The notes under the pieces are model-generated. The model did no database searches and was not told where the DNA came from. It was given only the letters and a program-made list of their open reading frames with translations. From assembly GCF_000013985.1 (NCBI RefSeq), contig NC_008048.1, forward strand, positions 62,001 to 126,000: DNA of 64,000 nt, in the 5' to 3' direction. Every line of letters begins with the position of its first letter. Positions within the stretch are counted from its first letter, which is position 1. Below, piece by piece: positions 51,771 to 59,992 of this stretch. This DNA is from Sphingopyxis alaskensis RB2256. Lineage in GTDB: Bacteria; Pseudomonadota; Alphaproteobacteria; Sphingomonadales; Sphingomonadaceae. A program made the translations under genes and the position numbers.

Positions 51771-52109
51771 GTGCTGCACCTCATCGAGCCAGAGATACTT
51801 CCATCCGGCGCCTTCATCTTCACGCCGATGGAACTGACGGTAATCGCACTGGCGCGGAGCGAGAAAGGCCAAAGGTTCGGATCGCGAGCCGGTCTCGCGC
51901 AGGCCCTCTTCAAGAAACATCAACTTCTCCCGGGACGGCGTGCAAATGGGACACTCGCTGATCCCCGGCTCGAAATACTCCGCGCGTTCGTTAACCTCCT
52001 GCATCGGCGGGGCCAGCGGTTGGCTGCGGCGACCCAGACATTACGCGAGGCCGGCTTCAGCAGCGTGCAGGAAACCTGGCTTCGTTCGGAATGTGCACGG
52101 CCGCTCTGA
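51771..52109 (+). CDS. Small helical protein of unknown function
   Basis: GTG 51771 gives 112 residues; ATG 51828 is an alternative. The body (MELTVIALARSEKGQRFGSR, ADPRLEILRAFVNLLHRRGQ, LREAGFSSVQE) resembles, from memory, small sphingomonad proteins with an ADPRLE-LR core and unknown function. It is the first gene after box E and lies 43 bases before the small membrane gene. Confidence 0.55.
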   Translation: MLHLIEPEILPSGAFIFTPMELTVIALARSEKGQRFGSRAGLAQALFKKHQLLPGRRANGTLADPRLEILRAFVNLLHRRGQRLAAATQTLREAGFSSVQETWLRSECARPL

Positions 52110-52152
52110 CTTACTGCGTACCTTGAACCTTGCTGCCGGAAGGCAACCATTT

Positions 52153-52386
52153 ATGATCAATATCTTCGGAACTTCCCTTTGGTTCAAAGACAACAAACCC
52201 CGTGCTTGGCGCGCATTGCGACTTGCATCGGTCGCTTTCGTGATCCTCGGGTTAGTCGGCCTGTATTTGCGCCCAGCGATGATGCATGTCCACAGTCCAC
52301 TGCTACTGGGCGTTCTTATCGGCGCGCTGATGCTTACATTGATTGCGTCCGCAGCCAGAAGGCTCAGGCGCGCGAGACGGCGCTGA
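52153..52386 (+). CDS. Small two-helix membrane protein
   Basis: The ATG at 52153 starts 77 residues with two membrane helices (LASVAFVILGLVGLYL and LLLGVLIGALMLTLIASA) and an arginine-rich tail. I know of no family. It lies between the small helical protein and the third msrA in the box E operon. Confidence 0.6.
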   Translation: MINIFGTSLWFKDNKPRAWRALRLASVAFVILGLVGLYLRPAMMHVHSPLLLGVLIGALMLTLIASAARRLRRARRR

Positions 52387-52424
52387 TCCGCGGAAAGAAA
52401 TACGTCTAGGCGCGAGAGGTGAAG

Positions 52425-53027
52425 ATGGCGAAGATCGGCTTTGGAGGGGGGTGCCATTGGTGCACCGAAGGGGTGTTCCAGGCGCTGCGCGGCGTTGCGC
52501 AGGTCGACCAGGGCTTTGTCCAATCGGACGCTCCGGCAGATAGCTGGTCAGAAGGGGTGATCGTCACCTTCGATCCTTCAATCATTCCGTTGGCAACGCT
52601 GTGCGAGGTGCATCTGAGAACGCATTCAGCCACCCGGGCCCGCTCTCCTAGCGACAAGTACCGCAGCGCGATCTATATTTTCGATGACAACCAGCGGCAT
52701 GAGGCCGAACTGGCGATCGTCCGATTTGCCGAGGAATTCGGCAATACGGCGCATACCCTGGTTCTGCCGTTCAGAAGCTTCAAGGCTTCGGACGAGCGTT
52801 ACCAGAACTATTATCGAACCGATCCGAGCCGACCCTTCTGCCGCCGCTTCATCGATCCCAAGCTGGACTATATTCGGCAGCATTTTTCGGAAGTGGCCCT
52901 GCCTGAACCGAACTCTGTCGCCGAGCACGCTGTCGATCGCGACAATGTCTCGCAAGACCCCGCCAGCGCTGGGATAATGACTGACAGTTCTTCATCCATC
53001 GCAACTCAATCAAGGACGTCGCCATGA
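52425..53027 (+). CDS. Divergent peptide-methionine sulfoxide reductase A
   Basis: ATG 52425 lies behind AGGTGAAG. The 200-residue protein begins MAKIGFGGGCHWCTEGVFQA: the usual GCFWG is GCHWC, with two cysteines (C10, C13). VSFDP-like VTFDPSIIPL and HLRTHSATRARSPSDKYRSA match the HDPTT region of MsrA. The C-terminal 40 residues are unlike MsrA and probably disordered. The changed active site suggests another oxidised substrate or another reductant. Its stop overlaps the MBL gene. Confidence 0.85.
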   Translation: MAKIGFGGGCHWCTEGVFQALRGVAQVDQGFVQSDAPADSWSEGVIVTFDPSIIPLATLCEVHLRTHSATRARSPSDKYRSAIYIFDDNQRHEAELAIVRFAEEFGNTAHTLVLPFRSFKASDERYQNYYRTDPSRPFCRRFIDPKLDYIRQHFSEVALPEPNSVAEHAVDRDNVSQDPASAGIMTDSSSSIATQSRTSP

Positions 53028-54043
53028 TGATCAAAAAGCCATTCACTATTCTCCCTCTCGCCCTGGCGCTGCTTGGCCCGATATCCTCTTCTCCCGGTTT
53101 AGCGGCTCCGACGCCCGCCGCGGTGCCCGACACCATAGCCGGGACCGTCCGCCAGACCGCTCCCGCAATTTATCGATTTACGATTGGCGATGCCCAGATA
53201 ACGGCATTGTCGGATGGGTCGGTCCCGCTGGACCTGCACCAGTTGCTGCGCGGCGTCTCGGCGCAAACGATCGACGAAATTCTTGCCCGCAGTTTCCTAG
53301 CCAATCCCGCAGAGGCTTCGATCAACGCTTATCTGATCGACTTCAACGGGCGGCGGATCCTTGTCGATGTCGGTGCCGGCGATCTTTTCGGCCTAGGCAA
53401 CGGCGGCAGGCTGCTCGAAGCGCTGGCAGCAGCTGGGGCCGCGCCGGAGACAATCACCGACATACTCATCACCCATGTCCACAGCGACCATAGCGGCGGT
53501 CTCACGAAGGCGGGCAAGATCGTCTTCCCGCGCGCGACGGTCTATGCCGGCGGTGCAGATATTCGCTTTTTCTCCGATGTTGCCAACGCGGCTAAAAGCG
53601 GGATCGACAAGCGCTTCTGGACCCAGACCGAGCAGACGCTGACGCCCTATGTCACGGCCGGCCGGGTGAAGCCGATCGATACCGATGGCGAAGTCGTGCC
53701 GGGCATTCGTGCCGAACTGCAGCCTGGGCACACCCCGGGCACCGCCTTCTACACCTTGACCAGCAAGGGGCAGAGTATCGTCTTCGTCGGCGATGTCATC
53801 CACGCCGGCGCGGTTCAATTTCCACGCCCCGACGTGACGATCACTTTCGATGTTCGCCAGGACGAGGCGCGCGCCGTGCGGAAAGCCGCGTTCACCCGCT
53901 TCGCTCGCGACCGTATGATGATTGCGGCGCCCCATCTTCCGTTCCCGGGGGTGGGTCACATTGCCGCCGACGGATCCGGCTACCGCTGGTACCCCATCGA
54001 ACAGACGGATCGCGAGCCCATGAAGGAGAGGCTCAAGCTCTGA
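53024..54043 (+). CDS. Secreted metallo-beta-lactamase-fold hydrolase
   Basis: This 339-residue protein has a signal peptide cut near GLA-A. The MBL motif THVHSDHSGG and the later ligands (LQPGHTPGTA, VGDVIHAG, AAPHLPFPG) are intact. It looks like the lactonase or hydrolase group with a substrate-unknown periplasmic enzyme. The ATG overlaps the stop of the third msrA, so it is in that operon. Confidence 0.9.
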   Translation: MMIKKPFTILPLALALLGPISSSPGLAAPTPAAVPDTIAGTVRQTAPAIYRFTIGDAQITALSDGSVPLDLHQLLRGVSAQTIDEILARSFLANPAEASINAYLIDFNGRRILVDVGAGDLFGLGNGGRLLEALAAAGAAPETITDILITHVHSDHSGGLTKAGKIVFPRATVYAGGADIRFFSDVANAAKSGIDKRFWTQTEQTLTPYVTAGRVKPIDTDGEVVPGIRAELQPGHTPGTAFYTLTSKGQSIVFVGDVIHAGAVQFPRPDVTITFDVRQDEARAVRKAAFTRFARDRMMIAAPHLPFPGVGHIAADGSGYRWYPIEQTDREPMKERLKL

Positions 54044-54082
54044 AGCTCGCATCGCCTCTTGCATTCTCCAGCCGCTGCGCTA

Positions 54083-54105
54083 TTTATATGCGCGACGCAT
54101 ATAAA
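54083..54105. promoter_or_regulatory. MarR-type operator C in front of the second marR
   Basis: TTTATATGCG (54083-54092) and CGCATATAAA (54096-54105) are exact reverse complements around CGA. On the minus strand the core is TATATGCGTCGCGCATATA, the same as at 35273-35291 but for its last two bases. It ends five bases before the ATG. Confidence 0.85.
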
Positions 54106-54110
54106 CTGGA

Positions 54111-54647
54111 ATGCGATTGACCAAGGACGCTTCACCTTCCGATCGGCTGATCAATCTCTTCGGCGCCCTCGCGCAGGGGGTGTCGGATGAGATGCGCGGT
54201 GCGATATCACAGCGCTTTCCGGCCGGCGGGGAGACCGCGGCGGCATTGAGCCTCATCGGCCATGAACCGGGCCTTTCGATCGACCAGATCGGCAAGGCCC
54301 TGCGCCTGTCGCATGCCGGTGCTGCCCGCGTGGTCGAACGGCTGGTCGCTCAGAATTTCGTCTCGAAATCGCAATCCCCCGGCGATCGCCGCGTCATGCA
54401 CGTGTCGTTGACGTCCGGCGGCGAGACGGAACGCAGGGCGCTCCTGAATCTGCGCAGCACAGCGATCACCGGGTTGCTCGCTGCGGTCGGCGAGAAGGAC
54501 CGCGCTGCGCTGGAGCGCGTCGCGGAAACCATCCTCGCGTCATTGCCGCGCGACGAAGTGCGCGCGCGCACGACCTGCCGTTTCTGCGACGAAGAGAAGT
54601 GCACCAACTGTCCGACCGACATCGTCGGTCCCGGAATTACAAACTGA
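54111..54647 (+). CDS. MarR-family regulator with C-terminal four-cysteine motif (paralog 2)
   Basis: The ATG at 54111 lies directly after operator C. The 178-residue protein has a winged helix (IGKALRLSHAGAARVVERLV, SPGDRRVMHVSLT) and the tail CRFCDEEKCTNCP, the same C-x2-C-x4-C-x2-C pattern as the paralog at 32088. It probably represses itself, the DUF417 gene that follows and LysR (35360). There is no good ribosome site, because the operator fills that space; translation might be leaderless. Confidence 0.92.
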   Translation: MRLTKDASPSDRLINLFGALAQGVSDEMRGAISQRFPAGGETAAALSLIGHEPGLSIDQIGKALRLSHAGAARVVERLVAQNFVSKSQSPGDRRVMHVSLTSGGETERRALLNLRSTAITGLLAAVGEKDRAALERVAETILASLPRDEVRARTTCRFCDEEKCTNCPTDIVGPGITN

Positions 54648-54688
54648 CGCCTCTCGCCACATTTCCATCAACAAAAAGGGCATTGATT

Positions 54689-55183
54689 ATGAGCTTATTG
54701 GAGAAATATTCATTCAGCGTCCCCGAGCATCAAATGCGCGAACTCGCTCTGCTGCGATGGGCCCTAGTCATTGTCTTTCTGTGGTTCGGCGGCATGAAAT
54801 TCACGGCTTATGAGGCGCAAGGCATTGCCCCATTCATCGAACACAGCCCGCTTATGAGCTGGCTTCACCCGCTGTTCGGCGTCCAGGGCGCCAGCCAGTT
54901 CATCGGCACGATGGAACTCGCCACGGCCGCTGCCCTGATCCTCGGTGCATTCAAACCGATTTTCTCGGTCCTCGGCGGCGCCATGTCGGTGGCGACCTAT
55001 ACCATCACCTTGACATTCTTCTTGTCAACGCCTGGTGTCGCAGAGCCGACCGCCGGCGGGTTCCCGGCCATTTCGGCCATCCCCGGGCAATTTCTGTTGA
55101 AAGACGCCGTTCTGCTTGCCGCTTCGCTGGTATTACTCTCGGCGGCTATCCGACGGAAAAAGCCTGCCGACGCCCAGGTCTAA
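54689..55183 (+). CDS. DUF417 (RclC/YkgB-like) membrane protein
   Basis: The ATG at 54689 starts 164 residues with four membrane helices. Blocks LLRWALVIVFLWFGGMKFTA, YEAQGIAPFIEHSPLMSW, GTMELATAAALILGAFKP and FPAISAIPGQFLLKDAVLLA are DUF417. In E. coli RclC of this family belongs to the reactive-chlorine resistance operon. Its place behind a cysteine-tailed MarR, near an RclA-type flavoprotein, fits a similar job here. That link is inference. Confidence 0.9.
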   Translation: MSLLEKYSFSVPEHQMRELALLRWALVIVFLWFGGMKFTAYEAQGIAPFIEHSPLMSWLHPLFGVQGASQFIGTMELATAAALILGAFKPIFSVLGGAMSVATYTITLTFFLSTPGVAEPTAGGFPAISAIPGQFLLKDAVLLAASLVLLSAAIRRKKPADAQV

Positions 55184-55222
55184 GGCACCAACAAACCGCA
55201 AGTTACGATGCGGACCTGTGGC

Positions 55223-55241
55223 GGGGAGCGTGAGGCTCCCC
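55223..55241. terminator. Possible weak terminator between convergent genes
   Basis: GGGGAGC (55223-55229) pairs with GCTCCCC (55235-55241) around GTGAG, 40 bases after the DUF417 stop. There is no T run, so this is a weak call. The region 55184-55461 is otherwise empty. Confidence 0.35.
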
Positions 55242-55461
55242 CAGCGACAGGCGCCGCGAGCTTGCTCATCGATCCTCGCGGGCTTTCCGCCCCACCGGGG
55301 AGGTGAGGCCGGAACGCTATGCTTCGCTCGCGCGAGCAGGAAATCAGGGCGGATCTCCCCCTCGGCCGTGCGCGATCCAGGCTCGGGCAAAGGCTCTGCC
55401 GGATTTGCGCCGTTGCAAGGTGCCGATATTCTATCCGAGCCGAAGGCGGGCACCGCTTGGC

Positions 55462-56886
55462 CTAGCCTCCCGGACCACAGTCGATGCAGCGCAGCGGCGG
55501 ATTCGGTCCGAACCCGAGATGGTGGTTGAGGTGGCGAAGCGCGGTGCGCAGCCCTTCCTCAATGACAGGATGATAGAAGGGTCGTTCGAGCAATTCGGCG
55601 ACGGTGAGCCGGCTCTCGATCGACCAGGCGAGGAGATGAGCGAGATGTTCCGCCGCTGGACCGAAGATTTCGGCGCCAAGCAGCAACCCGCTCGGCCGAT
55701 CGCCATAGACGCGCAGCAATCCCCGGTTGAGCCCCAATATGCGAGCCCGTCCCTGGTCTTCGAACGACACTTCGCCGATGGCGAAATCCATCCGGTCGCG
55801 AAGAAGGTCGGCATGGCTGCGCCCGGCGATGGCGATCTGGGGATCGGTGAAGACGATCGTCAACGGGGTCCGGCGCGCGCGGCGATAGCTGTGCGGATAG
55901 CGCGCGGCATTTTCGCCTGCCACCCGGCCTTCGTCCGCGGCCTCGTGAAGGAGCGAGAGATCGACCGCCGAGTCGCCCGCGATGAAGATGTCGCTGTAAC
56001 TGGCGCGCATCGACAGGTGATCATAAGTGGGGACGCCATGGGCATCGAGCGTGAGCGAGGTGTTTTCCAGTCCGAGATTGTCGACATTGGCCCGTCGGCC
56101 TGCGGCCGCGAGGAGATAATCGAACCGCTCCTCGCCCCCCGCTGACCGGACGATCACAGCGTCCCCGTCGCGCGCGACGCTTGCATCGGCTGCCATCCAG
56201 TCGATAGGAATTTCGCTCGAGAACTGTGCCGCCGCATAAGCCGCGACGTCGGGATCGGTGAGCGGGCCGACGCTGCCGCCGCGCCCATAGATATGGGTGC
56301 GGACACCGAGGCGATGCAAAGCCTGCCCGAGCTCCAACCCGATCGCGCCGGTGCCGAAGACTGCAACCGAGGACGGCAGATCGGTCCAGTCGAACAGTTG
56401 GTCGTTGAAAATCAGCCGATCGCCCGCCGGTTCCAGGCCTGCGGGTACGACCGGCCGCGAGCCCGTTGCGATCACGATGCTGCGCGCGCTGATCTGCTTG
56501 CCGCTCGCAAGTTCGAGCCGATTGTCATCGACAAAACGCGCCTGCTCGCGAAGCAGGCCTCCGGGTGCAAACCCCGCAATCGCCTCGGTGGCGAAGCTAA
56601 CAAAGTGGTCGCGCTCGGCGCGGACGCGGTTCATGACCTGCACACCATCGACCTCGACGGGTCCGGCGCGAAGTCCGAACAGGCCGACGCTTTCGGCACG
56701 GTGGCGCGCCTCTGCCGCAGCGATCAGCAATTTGGAGGGCATGCAGCCAACGCGGGCGCATGTGGTCCCCAAGGGGCCGCCATCGATCATGACGACGCGA
56801 TCGCTATATTTGAGCGCTTCCCGGTACGCCGACATTCCAGCGGTGCCCGCGCCGATTATCGCCACGTCATAGTCGAAATCGGTCAT
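55462..56886 (-). CDS. Pyridine nucleotide-disulfide oxidoreductase (RclA / lipoamide dehydrogenase type)
   Basis: The ATG at 56886 follows AGGAAGGG. The 474-residue flavoprotein has IIGAGTAGMSAYRE (FAD), the redox disulfide GTTCARVGCMPSK (C43, C48), VFGTGAIGLELGQALHRLGV (NAD(P)) and FYHPVIEEGLRTALR at the C-terminus. The group includes RclA and mercuric-reductase-like enzymes; the N-terminal metal domain of MerA and lipoyl partners are absent. It may act on Cu(II), quinones or oxidised thiols. An 8-bp palindrome sits upstream. Confidence 0.88.
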   Translation of the reverse strand: MTDFDYDVAIIGAGTAGMSAYREALKYSDRVVMIDGGPLGTTCARVGCMPSKLLIAAAEARHRAESVGLFGLRAGPVEVDGVQVMNRVRAERDHFVSFATEAIAGFAPGGLLREQARFVDDNRLELASGKQISARSIVIATGSRPVVPAGLEPAGDRLIFNDQLFDWTDLPSSVAVFGTGAIGLELGQALHRLGVRTHIYGRGGSVGPLTDPDVAAYAAAQFSSEIPIDWMAADASVARDGDAVIVRSAGGEERFDYLLAAAGRRANVDNLGLENTSLTLDAHGVPTYDHLSMRASYSDIFIAGDSAVDLSLLHEAADEGRVAGENAARYPHSYRRARRTPLTIVFTDPQIAIAGRSHADLLRDRMDFAIGEVSFEDQGRARILGLNRGLLRVYGDRPSGLLLGAEIFGPAAEHLAHLLAWSIESRLTVAELLERPFYHPVIEEGLRTALRHLNHHLGFGPNPPLRCIDCGPGG

Positions 56887-56909
56887 CCCGCTGTCCCTTC
56901 CTGATTACA

Positions 56910-56932
56910 CGATGCGCATATTGCGCGCATCG
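56910..56932. promoter_or_regulatory. Palindrome upstream of the RclA-like gene
   Basis: CGATGCGC (56910-56917) and GCGCATCG (56925-56932) pair exactly across 7 bases. The spacer (ATATTGC) and left arm together contain GCGCATAT, half of the MarR operator, so the site may be related to it. Confidence 0.55.
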
Positions 56933-56967
56933 AGCGCGCAAAAACAGTTGGCCCGTGGGCATGGTTT

Positions 56968-57948
56968 CTATGCCCTGCGGGAATAGTTTGTGGCGGCGAA
57001 GATGAGCATGAGGGTCAATGTCATCCCGAAATAGGCGGTCAGGGCATGGGGAGCGAAGGAGGGCAGCCCGTAGACGATGATGACCCCATTGCCGCCCGGG
57101 ATGAGCTGGGTGGCCAACCCCATGATGGTGCCGCCGACGAGATGCCGCGAGCCTTGACGCCAGTTGGTGCCGCGCAACCGGAAGCTGGCGGAGCGGACGG
57201 CTGCAAATAGTCCGCCGCCGATCATCATCGCGGTGCCCAAAAGCGCCGGCAAAGGAGAAATCGGGGCGAAATCGTGCATGACGAGCTGCGAGGCGTAGCT
57301 GGACAGGAGGCCCAGATAGGTCCAGCTCCCGGCGCAGGCGTACAGCAGGCCGCCGCCGATGCCGATGATGAGCATGGCCTCGAAGGGACGCATCCGCGCG
57401 CGTCCAAGCAGCATCTTGCGCCAGCGCGACCGGCGGCGCAACAGTCGCAGGCGCGGCCAGCTCCACCAGCAGACTGCGGCGAAGGCCAGCCACGCCGCTA
57501 TCGCGGCGAGCGGTGACGTCGCAAGCAGCGAGGGCTCGGGAATTTGCTGGGGCCTGTAGACTTTGGATATGAACGAGGCGCCGATTACCCAGCCGGCGAG
57601 GGTCAGAAGATATCCGAGCCTGCCGCCGGTCAAATGCGCGAGTGTTCCAAAGCCGCAAGCCTGGTTCGCCCACGCGCCGATCCCGTAAAGACACCCGAAC
57701 AGGAAAGCCTGGATCAGCTGGTCGTAGCCCGGGGACAGATGGAAAACAGCTGGTGCGGTCCATGCCAGTGGAACAAGCAGAAGCCCTGACCAGCAAGCCG
57801 CCGTCGCGAACCCGATGAACTTGTCGGGTCGGCGCCGCACGACAAGATCCTGCGCCGCAACGACCACGCAGACCGTCCCCCGCCTGATCGCGAAACCCAT
57901 CGCAAAACTCAGCATCGAAGCAGCGATGGCAACCGCAATAGCGTTCAT
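56968..57948 (-). CDS. YeeE/YedE-family transporter
   Basis: This 326-residue integral membrane protein has about nine helices and paired YeeE motifs: AIRRGTVCVV and NQACGFGTLAHLTGGRLGYL in the first half, NWRQGSRHLVGGTIMGLATQ and LIPGGNGVIIVYG in the second. YeeE/YedE proteins take up thiosulfate or other sulfur compounds. Its start overlaps the LysR stop (57945-57948), so LysR and transporter are one unit. Confidence 0.92.
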   Translation of the reverse strand: MNAIAVAIAASMLSFAMGFAIRRGTVCVVVAAQDLVVRRRPDKFIGFATAACWSGLLLVPLAWTAPAVFHLSPGYDQLIQAFLFGCLYGIGAWANQACGFGTLAHLTGGRLGYLLTLAGWVIGASFISKVYRPQQIPEPSLLATSPLAAIAAWLAFAAVCWWSWPRLRLLRRRSRWRKMLLGRARMRPFEAMLIIGIGGGLLYACAGSWTYLGLLSSYASQLVMHDFAPISPLPALLGTAMMIGGGLFAAVRSASFRLRGTNWRQGSRHLVGGTIMGLATQLIPGGNGVIIVYGLPSFAPHALTAYFGMTLTLMLIFAATNYSRRA

Positions 57949-58850
57949 GAGAGCAAGCCGGGTCGCTCATCGGCAAAGATCGCGTTCATCTGCGGGCGGA
58001 GCCAGTCGAGAAAAGCGCGCACTCTCGCGGTCTGGTCGCGGCCAGCCGGCAGCAGGGCCCATAGATCAATGTCTTCGAGCATATGGTTGGGCAGCAACTC
58101 GACAAGATCGCCGGTATCGATCAGATCGGCGACGAAGGGCCGGGGCAACATCGCATAGCCGAGACCGGCAAGCGCTGCCGACCGGGCTGCGTCGTCGCTG
58201 TCGAGAATGAGCGCAGGATGCACCATGATCGCGATGCGCGCGCTGCCATGGCGGAAGACCCAGCTATTCTTCGCATGATGAAGGCGCGAGATGATCGCGG
58301 GCTGCCCCATGAAATTGTGCGGGGCGTCGAGACCATTTTCGGCCTTGTTCGCGACCAGCGCCATCCGCGTGCGCGCCATGCGAGAGGCGACGAGCGCGGT
58401 GTCGGCGAGCGTGCCAATTCGCAGCGCGATATCCACGCCCGATGCCACGACATCGGTTTCGCGATCGGTGATCTCCAGATCGAGCGTGACTTCGGGAAAG
58501 CGATCAGAGAATTCCCGGAGACGCGGCACGAGATGCAGCCGGGCAAGGCAAGTCGGGACCACGACGCGCACCGGTCCGGCGAGACGGCCCCCGTCTTCCT
58601 TGGCGGCAATCTCCGCGGCGGCGGCGGCTGCAATCGCACGCTCGGCGCCGTCGCGGTAGCGACGGCCCGCCTCGGTGAGCGTCAGGCTGCGGGTTGAGCG
58701 CTGGAACAGCCGGACGCCGAGATAGGCCTCAAGCTGCGCCACGGCTTTCGAAATCGATGGCTGACCGACATTGAGCCGTCGCGCCGCCGCGGAAAAGGAA
58801 CCCGCCTCGGCCACGGCGAGGAACTGCTCCATGACGGCAAGTCGATCCAT
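57945..58850 (-). CDS. LysR-family regulator
   Basis: This 301-residue LysR protein has the N-terminal helix-turn-helix AARRLNVGQPSISKAVAQLE and an effector domain ending ARVRAFLDWLRPQMNAIF. It is co-translated with the YeeE transporter. An 11-base palindrome ATAGGTCCTAT (58867-58877) just upstream could be its autoregulatory site. It is of a different subgroup from the LysR at 35360. Confidence 0.92.
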   Translation of the reverse strand: MDRLAVMEQFLAVAEAGSFSAAARRLNVGQPSISKAVAQLEAYLGVRLFQRSTRSLTLTEAGRRYRDGAERAIAAAAAAEIAAKEDGGRLAGPVRVVVPTCLARLHLVPRLREFSDRFPEVTLDLEITDRETDVVASGVDIALRIGTLADTALVASRMARTRMALVANKAENGLDAPHNFMGQPAIISRLHHAKNSWVFRHGSARIAIMVHPALILDSDDAARSAALAGLGYAMLPRPFVADLIDTGDLVELLPNHMLEDIDLWALLPAGRDQTARVRAFLDWLRPQMNAIFADERPGLLS

Positions 58851-59257
58851 TTCATTCCCCTGCGGAATAGGTCCTATCGACTCAACCCATCTGCCGCAAG
58901 CAATCGCTACAGCCTAAATACGGCTCATCCGCAAAAACGGACCCGAGACAAAGCCTCCTGGAGTTTTGAGATGACCATCATGAATGCCAGATCAGAACCG
59001 ACGCCGCTTTCGCGGCCCTGGATCGCGGGGTCCGTTTCCTTGCGGGTTGCGGCGGCCTTCCCTTACCGCCGCAAAAGCCTCGAGCCCGGACGCGACGTCC
59101 GAGCCGGTAATTCCCCTTCCCGGCTTCGTCGCTTCGCTCGATCCACCTTGGGCTGGGCGTGACTCCCGGCGCCCGGCTCGAGGTGGACATTGAAGGAAAG
59201 GCTGGCGCGAGCCGCGCCAGCCTTTCCCCTCCCCAATTTTCGATGCAGAAGAGTCGA
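58851..59257. other. Intergenic region with candidate LysR site and long hairpin
   Basis: ATAGGTCCTAT near 58867 is a plausible LysR site. An ATG at 58971 with GGAG upstream opens a 63-codon arginine-rich frame ending at 59162 that I do not recognise and regard as doubtful. A very stable hairpin follows at 59195-59227. Confidence 0.4.
59195..59227. terminator. Perfect 15-bp hairpin, terminator or attenuator
   Basis: GGAAAGGCTGGCGCG (59195-59209) pairs with CGCGCCAGCCTTTCC (59213-59227) with a loop of three bases. It is 30 bases before the peroxiredoxin start and lacks a T run. It may end an upstream transcript or protect or regulate the peroxiredoxin mRNA. Confidence 0.6.
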
Positions 59258-59896
59258 ATGAACTTCCGAACGGACATGAGCATGATCGAGCAAGCCTATT
59301 TCCAGGCAGCCGGCGACGAGGGGAGGGTGGCAATCGCCGAAGGCGATCGGCAGATCCTGGCCATGGGCATCGAGGTCTCGGCTGTCCAGGCCGGAGATGT
59401 CGCGCCGGAGTTCCTGCTGGAAAACGCCCTCGGCGGCACAGTCTCGCTGCGTGGCCGATTGATTGGCGGACCAGTGGTCCTGAGTTTCTTTCGCGGCGGA
59501 TGGTGCCCCTTCTGCCGCGCCGAACTTCGGGCGATGTCGAAGGCGGCGCAAGCGGTCGAGGATAGAGGAGCGAGCCTGCTCGCGATCTCCCCGCAGCCGC
59601 TCGCCGACAGCATCGCAATGGCGCGGGCCGAGGAAATGACGCTTCCGTTACTCGCCGATCGCGGAATGACGGTCGCGAGCGATTATGGCCTCGCCTTCGA
59701 ACTGCCCGAGAGTATGCGCCGGGCGGCGCTTGCGGACGGGATGGTCGCAGGCGACGACGGCGCCGACTGGCGCATTCCGATGCCGGCAACCTATGTGATC
59801 AGTACCGACGGGATCATCAGATATAGTTTTCTCGATCCCAATTATCGCAACCGGCTCGACCCGGCGGTTCTCATGAGCATCCTCGACCGCCTCTGA
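59258..59896 (+). CDS. Peroxiredoxin-like (AhpC/TSA) protein
   Basis: ATG 59258 is chosen (AGAAGAG before it); GTG 59159 and ATG 59243 are alternatives. The 212-residue protein has FFRGGWCPFCRAELRAMSKA (C83, C86) and IPMPATYVISTDGIIRYSF, a peroxiredoxin-like subgroup with CxxC. It probably reduces hydroperoxides with thioredoxin or glutaredoxin. It heads the run msrB-msrA-grxC on the same strand, 96 bases before msrB. Confidence 0.88.
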   Translation: MNFRTDMSMIEQAYFQAAGDEGRVAIAEGDRQILAMGIEVSAVQAGDVAPEFLLENALGGTVSLRGRLIGGPVVLSFFRGGWCPFCRAELRAMSKAAQAVEDRGASLLAISPQPLADSIAMARAEEMTLPLLADRGMTVASDYGLAFELPESMRRAALADGMVAGDDGADWRIPMPATYVISTDGIIRYSFLDPNYRNRLDPAVLMSILDRL

Positions 59897-59992
59897 GCCA
59901 AATTTCGAATTTCGGGACTGTCTCCACCGGCGCGCATGCGGCGCACCGGGGTGGAAAGACGTGCCGCAACTGTCAGACAAAGGAGATATCGA

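Noticed and set aside
56942..56974. A sixth possible LysR box (ATAGAAACCAT) near the RclA-type gene
   Set aside because: The right half TATTGG is missing and the site overlaps the end of the YeeE coding region; too degenerate.
58971..59162. 63-codon frame with GGAG upstream, ending before a strong hairpin
   Set aside because: Arginine-rich composition typical of chance GC-rich frames and no family; mentioned only as part of the intergenic region.
58992..59789. A 265-codon minus-strand open frame across the peroxiredoxin gene
   Set aside because: It is arginine- and proline-rich with no motif, and antisense to a peroxiredoxin with intact CxxC.
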